Notes under the pieces: generated by a model | Database searches by the model: none | The model's input: only the letters and a program-made list of their open reading frames with translations | What the model was told of the DNA's origin: nothing | Shown here: one piece after another, positions 25,501 to 36,146 of the stretch | Layout of the letters: each line of letters begins with the position of its first letter | How positions within the stretch are numbered: the first letter of the stretch is position 1 | Program-made: the position numbers and the translations under genes | From: Helicoverpa zea | Lineage: Eukaryota > Arthropoda > Insecta > Lepidoptera > Noctuidae | Reading direction: 5' to 3' | Length of the DNA stretch: 64,000 bases | NCBI RefSeq assembly: GCF_022581195.2 | Contig: NC_061454.1 | Location: 6,014,001 to 6,078,000, forward strand

Positions 25501-27632
25501 AATAATATTGGCTCTATATTTAAGTAGGTATTTCACAGTTAATAAACCAGAGTTTCTTAAAGTAGAAAAGTTGTTCATTGGTCAAGATTCAGCGTAGTTC
25601 ATACATAAACGTGCCTATCGATAGTAAAAAGTACTGAGCAAATAAAGCCTTTGACATAAAATTAATAATTTTACGATTCCAAAAGCGACCGAATGACATC
25701 AACTTAATTAAAGCAGCGTAGACAGAAAGCCGTTACTAATTACAATAGCAAAATAATCAGAAATGCTTAACGCAAGAACAACATGGAGTGACCTTGCCAC
25801 CTACGTTGACGACTATTTATCATGCAATTTATGCTTCAAGAATCTTCGCGAATCACCAACAAAAATAGATCAATAATAATTCACTTTTTATGAACGGTAT
25901 TATTGGAAGACTATAAATTAACTGTCAGGTTATCTTTTATTGCTGTGACATAACTCTAACAATCATAAATGAATGTGTTCTTATCGAATAGAATCGAATT
26001 TTTGGTTTTTTTGCATAAGCCCCGCAGTAATTACGTGTGATTAATCTACTTTAGATCTCCTAGCGATGTATTGAAATGTTTCTATGGCAATGAATGAATC
26101 TAAATCTCATCAACGGCTACTGGTGGTAAGTAGCTACGCATATAAGCCACCTGCCCACTTGCCTCGCACCATATGAATAAACATCAAGGTGAAACCTCAT
26201 ACAGTACTCATAGTATATGTACTAGTTTGTATGCAGTAAGCATTCTTATTCATTTTTATGTGTAAATTATTGTAATTACACCGTAATAAGCAACTACCAA
26301 AGAAATATAACTGTGCATACAACCAATTATTAATTTATCAAAACGTGAGTTTGGCTAAAACAAAGACGCACTAACGATACCTACACGCACTTAAAGGAAA
26401 ACGATATCTTATCATTTTGTGACAAAGCCAGCTAGCGATATCGCAAATATTTTCCTCGATATCTTGAAAAAACTCGAGTGACCTCACCTGCGATATTTCT
26501 CCTTTTTCGATTCCACCGGCATCAATACCGGTTCGGTAGACTTGGAAATACACCATTCGTTCACTGCACTCACAGTAAGAAACTCTGAGTCCGGTGCGTG
26601 GCACACCTCAGAGCCGAACTCGTCCGAAGACACTGTAATACTATCGTACTTCTGGTACGGAACCATGTCGAAAGACGAAATCGATTTAATACTAACATTG
26701 TCATAATTCACACGATCACCATAGTCACCCGAAGAAACCGAGGCATCGTCACCTCTTTCACTTTGTTCATCACTATTTTCTTCATTTATCAAAGTATCCG
26801 TAGAATGATCGTTTGACAAGGTTTCCAGTCTACCGTCGTCTTGGTTGAGTACATATTCTTTTCCATTACTTAAATTATCGCTTGAATCGCTGCTATCAGA
26901 GCTTTCATTTTCTGATGATTCTTCTATTTGATGACTAGTTATTTCTTCCTCATTATCGGATGGATCGGATCGTTTGAGTCTGAGCAACTTTTCCAAATCA
27001 CTTTGCTTAACCCCATATGACCAATGCCTTTCCCCGGGATGTCCTTGACCTGCTGTCGATTTTCTCCTAATGACAGGCGGTTGTCGTGAACGTCTTGTGA
27101 CAACAGGAGACGAGGACGGCGTAGTAAAGGAATACCGTCTTTCCTTAAACGTGATGTCCTCAGCAACGGGCGATTTCCTTTCCGGAGAGGGGGCTTCATC
27201 TTCCTCATCGTCTTTAAATTGATCCGGAGGTGGTGGGGCAGGTCTATGGGGTACAAGTATGTCTCCTGGTTTTCTATCAGAGATAAAACCTGATGAACTG
27301 GATTCATAACTATGTTCTGAAGCATTAGATAAAATAGAATTCACTGATACGTTTGAGTTTCTGTCCTGAGACTTTGTCACTGGGCACAAATGTTGAAAAT
27401 GGGATTGAATCGGATTAACTACACTTGTTAAACTTCCCAAAGGTGATTTGCACTTTTCCAACGATTCTCTAGAGCCACCGAAAGGATTTAAGTTGGTCCT
27501 TTCGAAACGGAGAATCATGTCTTTAACACTGGATCTGTCCTTTCTGATGATAACGCTGTCTTCGTCGGAAGCATTTCCCGACGACGATTGCAGCTCGTAG
27601 TCGAGCTGGGTGTAGCAGTCCTCCTGTGTCAT
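7587..27632 (-). CDS. Dbl-family Rho guanine-nucleotide exchange factor (DH-PH), puratrophin-1/PLEKHG4-like
   Basis: This gene encodes an exchange factor that loads GTP onto Rho-family GTPases to control actin. Coding exons, in transcript order, are 27632-26488, 18635-18386, 17625-17539, 16634-16317, 15702-15562, 11817-11604 and 7681-7587. All have GT-AG borders and matching phases and give 749 aa. Residues 1-382 are acidic, serine-rich and apparently disordered, with a proline run (RPAPPPP, about 130-136) and a basic RRKS site (189-192). Residues of about 385-592 form the DH domain, with TERVNELVHTENVYVERL in the first helix and LSSYLLEPVQRIPRYKLFL in the core helix. A PH domain follows at about 601-712 (GRLLRQNEF, then NAWVEGITSLLW near its end). 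An acidic Ser/Asp/Glu-rich insertion of about 40 residues sits inside the late DH domain. The last exon adds only 31 residues. DH-PH identity is secure; the subfamily is inferred from the EIFGNIERIFRFHSEEF segment, and no spectrin or Sec14 region is seen. Upstream exons could exist. Confidence 0.88.
7681..11604 (-). other. RhoGEF intron 6, no gene seen
   Basis: This 3.9-kb interval lies between the PH-domain exon and the last coding exon; intron proper is 7682-11603. A plus-strand frame at 9396-9587 (63 codons) and overlapping plus-strand frames near 9968-10238 read without low-complexity runs but match no family I know and have no flanking splice support. I treat them as chance frames. No clear transposon is visible. 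Confidence 0.5.
14995..15250 (+). repeat. Dispersed lepidopteran repeat (SINE/RTE-tail-like) with CAGA microsatellite
   Basis: The copy begins near CTAGCCTTTGCCCGCGACTT and ends near ATAATATTAGTTAGGAT. It contains the phrase CCAAATTTCACACAAATCGG and a (CAGA)n run at about 15192-15220. A related copy with the same start, middle and end phrases lies at 62711-62898. It sits in RhoGEF intron 5, between the two PH-domain exons. I infer a retrotransposed element from this dispersed similarity; no target duplication was located. Confidence 0.7.
20831..21057. mobile_element. Palindromic MITE, copy 1 (227 bp)
   Basis: The terminal inverted repeats are about 58 bp and near perfect: TAGTTCGGCCATTCAGAG... 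at the left and its reverse complement ending ...GGCCGAACTA at the right. TA dinucleotides flank both ends, as expected for a TA-targeting (Tc1/mariner-like) element. The interior encodes nothing. It is inserted in a copy of the common moth repeat that normally reads CCCAACTATGTTGGGGTCGG: the left half (CCCAAC) precedes it and the right half (TGTTGGGGTCGG) follows it. A second copy that looks identical by eye lies at 22765-22991. Confidence 0.88.
21238..21379. mobile_element. Short inverted-repeat element (MITE-like, 142 bp)
   Basis: The left arm, from about 21240 (CTTACTACAAAAACTTTAAC), pairs imperfectly with the right arm ending at about 21378, whose reverse complement reads CTTACCACAAAAACTTTTTA. 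The arms are about 45 nt and include a shared GTCTAAAAAAAT segment. The interior is short and non-coding. It is probably a MITE; the target duplication is not resolved. Confidence 0.7.
22103..22129 (-). promoter_or_regulatory. Possible intronic promoter: CRE palindrome plus TATA-like box
   Basis: Read on the minus strand, a full CRE palindrome TGACGTCA (22122-22129) is followed about 10 bases downstream by TTTATATAG (22103-22111) and then a GC-richer stretch. It faces the DH-domain exons and could start a short RhoGEF isoform lacking the disordered N-terminus. This is motif evidence only. Confidence 0.3.
22765..22991. mobile_element. Palindromic MITE, copy 2 (227 bp)
   Basis: This copy has the same length and the same terminal inverted repeats as copy 1, with no difference that I could find by eye, including the central part. 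It is flanked by TA on both sides. The two copies lie 1.7 kb apart in the same intron. Confidence 0.88.
23225..23381 (+). mobile_element. SINE-like retroposon with 17-bp target-site duplication
   Basis: The element runs from GCTGCGGGTTGTTCGAAAG to a short A-tail and includes the phrase TTAGTCAGTAAGAGTCTGAC, which is common in moth SINE-like repeats. It is bounded by perfect 17-bp direct repeats (AGGTATCTTTTTGAGTT) at 23208-23224 and 23382-23398. A-tail plus a long target duplication is the hallmark of LINE-mediated insertion. The GGTTGTTCGAAAG segment resembles a Pol III B box, but I am not sure of it. Confidence 0.88.
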
Positions 27633-27639
27633 GGCGTGA

Positions 27640-27850
27640 TGCAGGCACTCACAAGGTTACACAAGCCGCGGGCACGGGTAAGCAGGCTCATATCAAACCG
27701 TCCGCGCAGCGCAGCTCCGACACGCGCGCGCTTCTGATAACCAAACACGACTGACAGCGGCGCGCGCGCCACACCGCGCACCGCTTTCATAAAACACCAC
27801 TACATACAGCACAGACGGCCAGCTGGAAACGGAACGCGCAGTTCTACTTA
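27640..27850 (-). promoter_or_regulatory. GC/CpG-rich 5' region of the RhoGEF gene
   Basis: Just upstream of the start codon at 27632 the sequence becomes strikingly rich in CG and GCGC (for example GGCGCGCGCGCC around 27760), unlike the AT-rich surroundings. This fits the core promoter and 5' UTR of this gene. No TATA box was identified, and the transcription start cannot be fixed. Confidence 0.5.
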
Positions 27851-28829
27851 CACTGGACGAATTTTAATCTACTGTAGAAAATTATCTTTGTTTAGTTCTT
27901 TTGCGTCAAATCATAAGCATTAAAAATGCCCAAACATTACAATACTACTAGTGTTTAAATTGCTGCGGCTAAATCAATAAGAGCCCGCGTTTCATAGACA
28001 GACTTTAGTAGAATAAAATAAATTAAGAAATAATTCAAACTAAAGATAACAATAAAATTATCTTGACAGTTCCATTTCTCTTTCTTTTTGTATTGTAATT
28101 TAGGAAGCCATTTTATTTTCGTTTAACTAATGGATCAAAATCACTTGTAACAGAACTTTGTTTATCTTATATCTGTTGTTATTGTCTGATTGCCAACTGA
28201 CTACAACAATAAGCAATCGTCTGGGTTACTAAACCCCGTTGTGCTAGATCGTATTAATTAAGGTTTTGAGCCTCAAGCCAAGGTTATTTACTGCAGCCGC
28301 CTACAATTTCAACAAGTAGCCTACATTTAATTTAATTAAAAACCTGTCAGTGTATAAACACTTACGACGGCATTTTAAGGACTCAATTAGTTATTGCGCT
28401 GAATGAGTCGTATGCTAACTCATTTAGTAATACGATTATTTTTTATCAAATGGTTCAGACTCATATCCACATAGCGTGCTTCAGCATGCTACCTGCTTCC
28501 GAAGCATGACACTTGTTTATAAAATGCATCGTTGAATTATAACTGAGAACGCTATTATTTCTGCAAGTTTTCTAGATCAAAATCAACGGAGAAAACTTGA
28601 TTACCATGCCATGAAACGTAAACGCTTTGACCTATTTTGTAAATGAAGATAATAGACTTAGGAATCCATTCAAAATTAATTCATTTTGTAGCAAATACGC
28701 GTGTTTGCGTTCAAATTACATCTTGGAAATAGATATTTTGGAATGAAAATCGCCTTTAAAGCCTTGTTTTGGGATTACACGTATATTTCATAACTTATGT
28801 AATAAAAAACATTTAGAGTAAAAAAAGTA
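27851..28829. other. Intergenic spacer between RhoGEF promoter and CRAL-TRIO gene A
   Basis: This is about 1 kb of AT-rich sequence with no supported gene, repeat or RNA. It should contain distal promoter sequence of the RhoGEF gene. Confidence 0.5.
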
Positions 28830-28835
28830 TTTATT
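28830..28835 (-). terminator. Poly(A) signal of CRAL-TRIO gene A
   Basis: AATAAA on the minus strand, about 40 bases after the stop codon at 28876-28878. It is the first such hexamer downstream of the gene. Confidence 0.6.
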
Positions 28836-28875
28836 TACTTGTACAACACAAAAAGTAATTTAAACTATTCATGAC

Positions 28876-31311
28876 TCAATCGACGTCTAAGCTCCTAAAG
28901 GATCCTTCTACGCCGAACAAATTGGATGAGTTCTTGGGACTGCCAGGCCTCTTGGACTCATCGGAACGCACCTCCTCTTGTTTCAAGAACCAGTCGCGGT
29001 AACTCTCTACTTTAGCTTTCCAGTGATCTGCGAAAATTACATCAAGTGTGAGTTTCTAGTCGACGCTCTCGGAACATAGGTCGTATATACACGTACAATA
29101 CAATGTACATGTGATATTAATTGTGTACCGAGTGTAATTTGTTTTGAAACTAATTGTTATTTACACAACTCTATGATAACATCATCATTTCCCCGAAGGA
29201 TTGGGCCTGGCTGTTTCTATACAGACCCAAAATTTAAACAATTTTGTTTTTATAACATACGGTGGATGATGAGCCTATTTATCAACCAGTCGCTACGTAA
29301 TATTAGAGGTTCTTTTGTTTTTCTCCTCTTGAAGAATGCTTCGAAATCCAAATTCAAATCATGATCATGTTTTTAAGTTGAAAACAATAAACAAGATCAA
29401 AAAAGGTTTTACTGATGTTTACCTGTAAGTTCTTGTAGCTGTCCATCAGTACCTCCGTATTCCACAGGTAGGATTGACTTTGGTATAACTTTATACATAG
29501 CTGCATAGTTTTGATTATGCACACTAATCTGAAATCAAAACAACGTTGTTATTACTTGCCTGCTTTTGTTAAATGGGCTTCTTCGAATCGACTTGTTTAA
29601 TATTACGAACAGCCGTTTAGAAGTTGGATAGTTTTGTATACAAAAAATACCAAGCAATATGACTAATACAAATGATTACATTGAATATAGGCAACTAATT
29701 GTAGACAATAAGATACTTAGGCCTAAGTTCAGTGACAGCATAAACGTCAGTTTTCCTTAGAACCACTGTTTACTCTAAAATTTGCACGTAGTATAAAATC
29801 TGTTTAAAAAAAACTGGCATTTATGCTGTCGGTGCTCTTGAGACTTACTCTTTTCTTTAATTTTTCTCCTAAAAATGCTTTAAATATTGTGTAAGCTGTC
29901 TCGAATCCAGTCGGTGTGTTGAGAATGTGGTTTCCTTTAACGCGCACTGGCAGCGCCTTCTCGAAGCATGATATGACCTTTTTGGCTAACGCTGGCGTCC
30001 ATTGACTTAGCACACTTATTCCTACATCCTTCATGTCGACTATTACGACCTGAAATAAAATTTAAGTGTACACATCAGACAGAATCTTTTATTTTTCAAG
30101 TATTAAATATTCTCGAGGAGTTTCTCCACAAGACTAATTTGGGATCTTTCTTGAAAATCAAGCGAAACACACACAGTATATTAGCTATCTCCAGTGAAAT
30201 GTATATGGACTTGTGGACCATCTTATTATTTTTTCCTTCAAAATATACATTCCATGTGCATTCCCTAATATAAAAATAGGAAGGTCTCGACACGACCCTT
30301 ATAATCCTATCCTGAGCGGAATGTCGGCAAAGTGATCCTACCTCGCCAGCAACAGAGAAATTGTCATCTTCGAGCATTAATATCTCGGTCACCATGAGGG
30401 CCACCTTAATTAAGTCAGAAAGGTGATATTTAGAGGGGTCGAACACCCCTAGCCTCATTATACATGTTCGTGGCGAAGCTTCATCAACACAATTCTTCAA
30501 AGGCAGGAAAACTCTGGAAGTAATATAAAATAAATTCGATTATCCAGCTGTCTCAAATACCAACTGCTAGAGTACAAATGTATTCGCACAAAAACAAAAG
30601 TAGAACGCTGGAGCCGTTTCCAAAACCACATTTTAGCCGAAAGTGCCCACTGTTCCACTTTCTTCATTTAGTCAGCATTGATTAGACGCTGGGGTAAAAA
30701 TATTTTCTTACCCAAGTTTAAGTATTTCTTGAATCTTAGGTCCGTTGGGATCTCTGTCCCCGAAAAACTCTGGTACAATAGTTTTTAAAGTGTAATACAT
30801 GTCCAACTTCTCTTTTGCCCTTTCGAGACTGTATTTTCCGCCGCGTAAAAATCCCACGAGCCATTGATCCGCTGAAAATTAATTCATTTTATTATAAATA
30901 TAGTTTTACTTCGTCTTTATGACCATGATCGTTTGATTACATTATCCTAAAACACAAGTTCACAACACAAAAATGGAACTTGCAGCGACATCTTTACATC
31001 GCTCATAGAACTAAAGACTGAAGTGAAACAAAAGAAGTGCTTTTGCCAACACACCATTTATTTGAGTTTCGTTCTGTCATAGTACGGGAGGAAGCACATA
31101 GATGTCGCCACCGCATGTTGTAACGACACTAAAATTGCAGCAGTTTACATGAAAAGTGACTTTACTTACATGGTTGTACATTTTGTAGATGTGGTTGCTT
31201 TTTGAGCCATTCTCTCAACGCTAACAAGTCAGACTGGGCTCTCTTAGGATTCTCATTGATTTCTGACTGGGCTTTCTTCAACAGAGCGGCTGATAGCTGC
31301 CTGACCGTCAT
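28876..31311 (-). CDS. CRAL-TRIO domain lipid-carrier protein A (alpha-tocopherol transfer protein-like)
   Basis: This is a Sec14-type carrier that should bind a small hydrophobic ligand in the cytosol; the ligand is unknown. Coding exons are 31311-31170, 30871-30712, 30513-30342, 30049-29849, 29528-29423 and 29027-28876, giving 310 aa. The CRAL-TRIO N-terminal helical segment (about 25-90) has QPHLQNVQP and DQWLVGFLRGGKYSLERAKE. The lipid-binding domain (about 100-255) has LNTPTGFETAYTIFKAFLGE, then LPVEYGGTDG. The C-terminus ends GSFRSLDVD, as in its neighbours. It is the most diverged of the five paralogues. Its middle region has one intron where B-E have two, at a different position, yet the same coding length. 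GG rather than GC follows the conserved FLR. A minus-strand acceptor just upstream of the ATG (near 31339) suggests a 5' UTR intron; the first exon may lie near 33530-33770 but was not proven. Confidence 0.92.
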
Positions 31312-32499
31312 TTTCGAACATCGATTTCGTCGTCAGATCTAAATCAAAGATAATTAGGTACTTAGTAGCTGAATGGTTGGGGAAAAACGAGGAGCTATCT
31401 TTATGATTCACATTTTCATGAATTACAGTAGGAAATGATATCGCATCCTATCAAATGATTTGTTTGATAAAAGAACAACGCTCGCTGGACTCGTTGAAGG
31501 TTGAAATATAGGTACAATAATATCGATCTATACTTTATCTCCGTGAAAGTTGAGTGCCTCATTAATACCGACATGTAATATAAAAATTATCTATAATGCC
31601 TACGAGTCTATCGAAATGTACCAAACCTACCAATTGATATGGACAGGATATTGATTTAAAATGTACGTATCAAACATGCGGGAAAATGTTGTGATTATTT
31701 TCAAAACAAGAACCGTGAACTATAGAATTTACGGACAGTGAAAATCAAATCAAAAGCACGCGCGTTTTTTGAATTTGGAACATTACACAGCTCCAGCAAC
31801 ATTGTATGAAATGAAATGCTGGGGTTTTCTTTGACATTTACTTATCGTTCTTGCCGTAGATATCATAAGTAAGACTCTTTGCTTAGTACAAATTGCGTTT
31901 ACATGGCGGTATGCGTTTGTCTTTCTGCTTAATATAGAAAACTCGCATCTTCCACAGGTTTCACCCATAAGTATTCCGTGGGAAATTCTACACGAACCCG
32001 GATAAAAAGTAGCCTACACTCTTCCACAATAAATGGGCTATCTTACCATTACCATTTTATTTATTAGTTCTTCTCTTCAGCTTTACCTATAATTTTGCTG
32101 AAAGCTCAATTGTCTTGATCTGCAATTAACATACTTATTTAGTCCTTGTCTACGTCTCGGCCTTCAAACTCATACTCGACCTGCAATTGCCTAATTATCG
32201 GCCTATTCAATAATTAAGTGCTATTAAATGTTTCTCTTTTATTTTATTTGTTAATGTTAGTACTTATCTCCTACCTTACCTTGAATTTAAATCAGAAAAT
32301 GCAAATTGCTTAAACTAAACTGGTAATTACAGTGACTTTTTTCTAATTAACATAGAAATACCGTCTTCTTTATTTATTTAATTAAGATAGCTAATTAAAG
32401 CATTGGAAAGAATGTTTAATACGGGTAATCATTGCTAAAATTAACCGCACTGGATAGGTAATTAACTAACTATTCAATTTTTCACACCTAATTCATCAC

Positions 32500-32625
32500 C
32501 ATCTCCCGAGCGTTTTTCCAACTGCGTTGGGGTCGGCTTCCAGAATTATCGGATGCAGCTGAGTACCAGTATTTTGTTACCGACTGCCTATCTGACCTCC
32601 TCAACCCAGTTACCCGGCATTTTTA
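32500..32625 (+). repeat. Dispersed moth repeat, GGGGTCGGCTTCCAG family
   Basis: This copy carries the phrases GTTGGGGTCGGCTTCCAG, GATGCAGCTGAGTACCAG and CTGCCTATCTGACCTCCTCA. Other copies in this window are at 38449-38582 (minus), 49719-49948 (minus), 52171-52252 (plus) and 53458-53590 (minus), plus the broken one hosting MITE copy 1 near 20805-21080. Confidence 0.75.
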
Positions 32626-32650
32626 ACAATAATTTAGTTAATTACCACAC

Positions 32651-32855
32651 CCGTTTTTCCGCGGTTTCACCCGCGTCCTGCTTGTACTACTGCCCGTACC
32701 GGGACAAAATTTAATCTATGTGACTCGAAAAAAGTGTAGCTTACCATCAGTGAAAGAATTTTAAATGGGTTCAGTAACTTGTAGCCTTTAATGAACAAAC
32801 AAAAAAATGTTTCCTCTTTATGATATTGGTATCTTAGCTTATTTAAAAAATTCAA
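32651..32855 (+). repeat. Dispersed moth repeat, CGCGGTTTCACCCGC family
   Basis: It carries CCGCGGTTTCACCCGCGTCC, CTGCCCGTACCGGGA and, near its end, TTTCCTCTTTATGATATT. It is related to copies at 42050-42250 (plus) and 47706-47905 (minus). This copy is the most diverged. It is SINE-like or a LINE tail; the class is not certain. Confidence 0.7.
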
Positions 32856-34360
32856 AGAATGACGAGCAATATTGAATAAATATTTACACTTTTATCACAA
32901 CGTCTTGTCTAGAGTGACAACTTCATAAGAGTCATCGACTTAACCCAACAGTGACAAACTGTATATTAAGTAATCAGTACTAATCATGCTATGCAGACTT
33001 CAATTATTTTGATCATGTTCGTCTCACGTGAGACACAATGTCAGTAGGTATCCTATCTATGTATATTCGTTAATTAACTTTGCAATAAAGGTGTTAACTC
33101 GCATCAAGGTCACTTGTAGAAAATAAAGTATCTATTCCTATAAGTTTTGTTTTTCACCACGGAGGAAGGAAAGATATTTTGTTGTACATGGTTTTCACAT
33201 TGATAATCACTTGTTAACTCTACACTAAGTTTCTACGACAAAAAAAATGTGCACGTAAAATAGTTCCTAATCGTAATTTATTTATTAAGTAACATTGATT
33301 TTTTTAGATTTTCAGAAAAAAAGGAAAGTATCAGATGATTCGTGAGTTCATAAACTAAACAAATATTTGTCAAAAAAATATCGCGATAACAACGGGTTCA
33401 TTGAACCTCTAAAATTAATGAAGACAACTTATATTGCATCTTTAGTTATTTAGTTACACATTCAATTATCTTTATGAAATATCCTAACACAAATAAATGC
33501 ACAGGCATAATATGCAAATATGTCGTTTACCTTTCACACAAGAAAAATCCCTTGATTTTTGACAGACACACCACGGTCGGATGTAGTAACTAGAATAGTA
33601 CGAGTACCTACATCAAAGTTATTGCATCGAGAAGGCTGTAAGTACCTACTAGTAATAACTCCATCACTGATAAGATAATTATGACAGTGTTATTAAAAAT
33701 TAACATTAGGTACAGATTACTCACACCTGCTGCTAAGAAAGCAATCATTCACAGGTATCGCGTGTTGACCTAGAAATAAACAATGAAAACTGAATGAAAA
33801 TACTTATCAAACTACATTTCTTGAATGAGTTTCTGCTACCTCAAAAATATTTTAAATCTCATTTAAATTATTATCATTTAAAGAAACTTTTGCATTGTGT
33901 CTGCTAACTTATTTTATTTTCTTGACAAAAAAAATATAGGCTAGGGTAGTTCAGTCATTAAAACTCCACTTCATACATCGACGTGCAAAGTCCATATACT
34001 TAAATATTATTTAATTTCTGGTCTAACCATCTACCGGAGTTTGAGTTTATTAATTTTCAACACTATTTCTGCACTAGTAAAGTTCAGGATCGAAATCTGT
34101 ATTACCAGGGAATTCCATAAAACATGCATTTCAATGTCTTTTGTTTTGTCACCTTAAATATACTAAACAAATGCATTTATCCTCATGAATGGTATTATTG
34201 ACTATTCGAATACCATCTGAGAAAACTATTAAAATATGAGTATTGTTTTTGATGCCGGTTTTAATTAGGTAGGTACTTTTAAATATCTGAGTGCCTAATT
34301 CGCATTACCCAATATCCATTTAAATTGATTACATGAGCAGTAAACAAATATGGTGTAATA

Positions 34361-34404
34361 CCTAATTGGAGTTATCAATCAGACTCATTGATAACTCCAA
34401 TAGG
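34361..34404. repeat. Short hairpin, 14-bp perfect stem and 7-nt loop
   Basis: TTGGAGTTATCAAT at 34366-34379 is the exact reverse complement of 34387-34400. The stem extends outward by four more pairs with one bulged base (CCTA against TAGG). Its function is unknown; it lies in the spacer between genes A and B. Confidence 0.6.
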
Positions 34405-36086
34405 AAAATATTATAGTTCTATCTTTTCTTTAGGTACAATGTATCAAATAATTGCTGTGTTTTGTGATAGATCACTTGTTATTATTAATCTTTGACATCT
34501 CTGCTAATAAATGATTGAATTATACGTTTCTAAATTATTAAATATATGTCTGATGTGTTTCAGTCTAGCTAAGAATAGAAGGACGTAAAGCATAATTAGC
34601 ACTCTAAAGATTCGGTAAACAATGTGTCTACAAATTTAAAAAAAATTAAACATATAAGGTACTTTACGTAGTTGATACGTAAGAATATTTACATTTAAAA
34701 CATATAAAAACAATTCAATTAACAAACACAATAATAAACACGACTGAGTCATATAAAAAAATAGCACAGTCAACAACCCACAATCAACAATAAAACAAGG
34801 GTTTTTAATTTACGATGATAATGATCAAATGAATAAAAAAACATTTTCACAAACCTATGAGGAAAAGTGATAACAAAATATTCCAACCCACCTTCTATAG
34901 TAACAACTTTATCAACTACACAGCACTGAATGTTAATAGAAACTGATACCCTACTTCCAAAATATCTTCGTTTGAGAAGCGTGTTGCATTTTAGCGGCAA
35001 AATACTGAACCGATCTCGCCTAGCTCCGTTCTGCTACGGCACTATCTCAATGACATTGAATTATGCTCGTTCTGTTCCCTGCCTACGTCACTTCAGTCTG
35101 TGTTCTAGTCTTTAACACCTAGACTGTAAAACAGAAACTCGCACGCTTTTGTATAAATGCTATAGTAAGTATATGTAGAAGGAAAACCTATTTCAGTGTT
35201 TGAAAACAAATGAATCGCTGTCGGTAAACGCCATTACAATTGCATACACAAAAGAGGATTTGCTGTCGCGACCTTTATTAAAGTAAGTTTAACTCAGCTC
35301 ATAAACGTCGTCTGTAAATAACAAGATCATATAATAATGAGTCTAGAATTAACAGTGTATAATAAACACGGGTAATAAAGATTATGAGAACTTCAATCAA
35401 ACTTCTTATTCCATTCTGCCAGATCGAAATCGCATTTTAAATCGTGTTTTGTGACGCAGTGAATGCAATTAAATCAGTTAACTGCTTATGCATTTTTAAC
35501 TTTAAATTAAAGCCGGTTAACCTCCTACAAAATTTCATATGCACTACACAGAACTAGTCATAGAATAGATTTATGCGAGCTTCCGATCACAAATATCTGT
35601 TAAGTATTAGGTATGTATATAAATAAAGATTACCATCTAGCTAGGATATATGTTTACTGTAAGGATACTCAAATGCTCATCAGTCGATTGGCAACTGAAA
35701 TGAAACAATACACCCTAGATATAAATATTTATTCTCCTTACGCAGGCGAAGTGAACGAACCCATTCGAAATGAGGCGGCCTTCTCCATGACGGCTTTGTG
35801 TCTGCAATATCGTGTTCTGACGTATTTCTGACGTTCATACGTTCCACATACGATGATTGATCTCTATAGTAAATTAGATGTTATGATGCGCGTTGCTCTT
35901 TAATTTAAATTAGGAACATCTACTTAGATTCTACCAGTGATTATGTGTGTGACTAATAGTTTTGTTTCTAAATATTTATCTCTTCTTTACTTTCAGTCTT
36001 TATGTCCTCATCAGTTGCATCAGATTTAGCCATTGGGTTTCTAAATAAAATTTTCAGTGGAAAAAAGCTTCAGATTCAACATTACA

Positions 36087-36092
36087 TTTATT
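36087..36092 (-). terminator. Poly(A) signal of CRAL-TRIO gene B
   Basis: AATAAA on the minus strand, about 55 bases after the stop codon at 36147-36149. Confidence 0.55.
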
Positions 36093-36146
36093 AAACGTGT
36101 TATTTATATGTCCTAAATTCACAATTATTTAAGTACGAAGAGAAAG

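Larger units (their letters stand above)
18637..26487 (-). other. RhoGEF intron 1 (7.85 kb) rich in small insertions
   Basis: This intron separates the disordered N-terminal exon from the DH-domain exons. It holds two copies of a 227-bp palindromic MITE, a 142-bp inverted-repeat element, a SINE with target duplication, and a TATA-plus-CRE cluster facing the DH exons at 22103-22129. No other coding exon was recognised. Confidence 0.7.
31340..36085. other. Spacer between CRAL-TRIO genes A and B
   Basis: This is AT-rich sequence with no recognisable coding exon. It probably contains the 5' UTR exon(s) and promoter of gene A. Two dispersed moth repeats lie at 32500-32625 and 32651-32855, and a short perfect hairpin at 34361-34404. 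Small open frames near 34770-35115 and 35613-35831 match nothing I know. Confidence 0.5.

Noticed and set aside
26939..27325. 128-codon minus-strand frame overlapping RhoGEF exon 1
   Set aside because: It is the wrong-frame shadow of the RhoGEF N-terminal exon, whose own frame joins the DH exons in phase.
29173..29364. Plus-strand frame in gene A intron 5
   Set aside because: It lies between two exons of gene A on the other strand and shows no domain.
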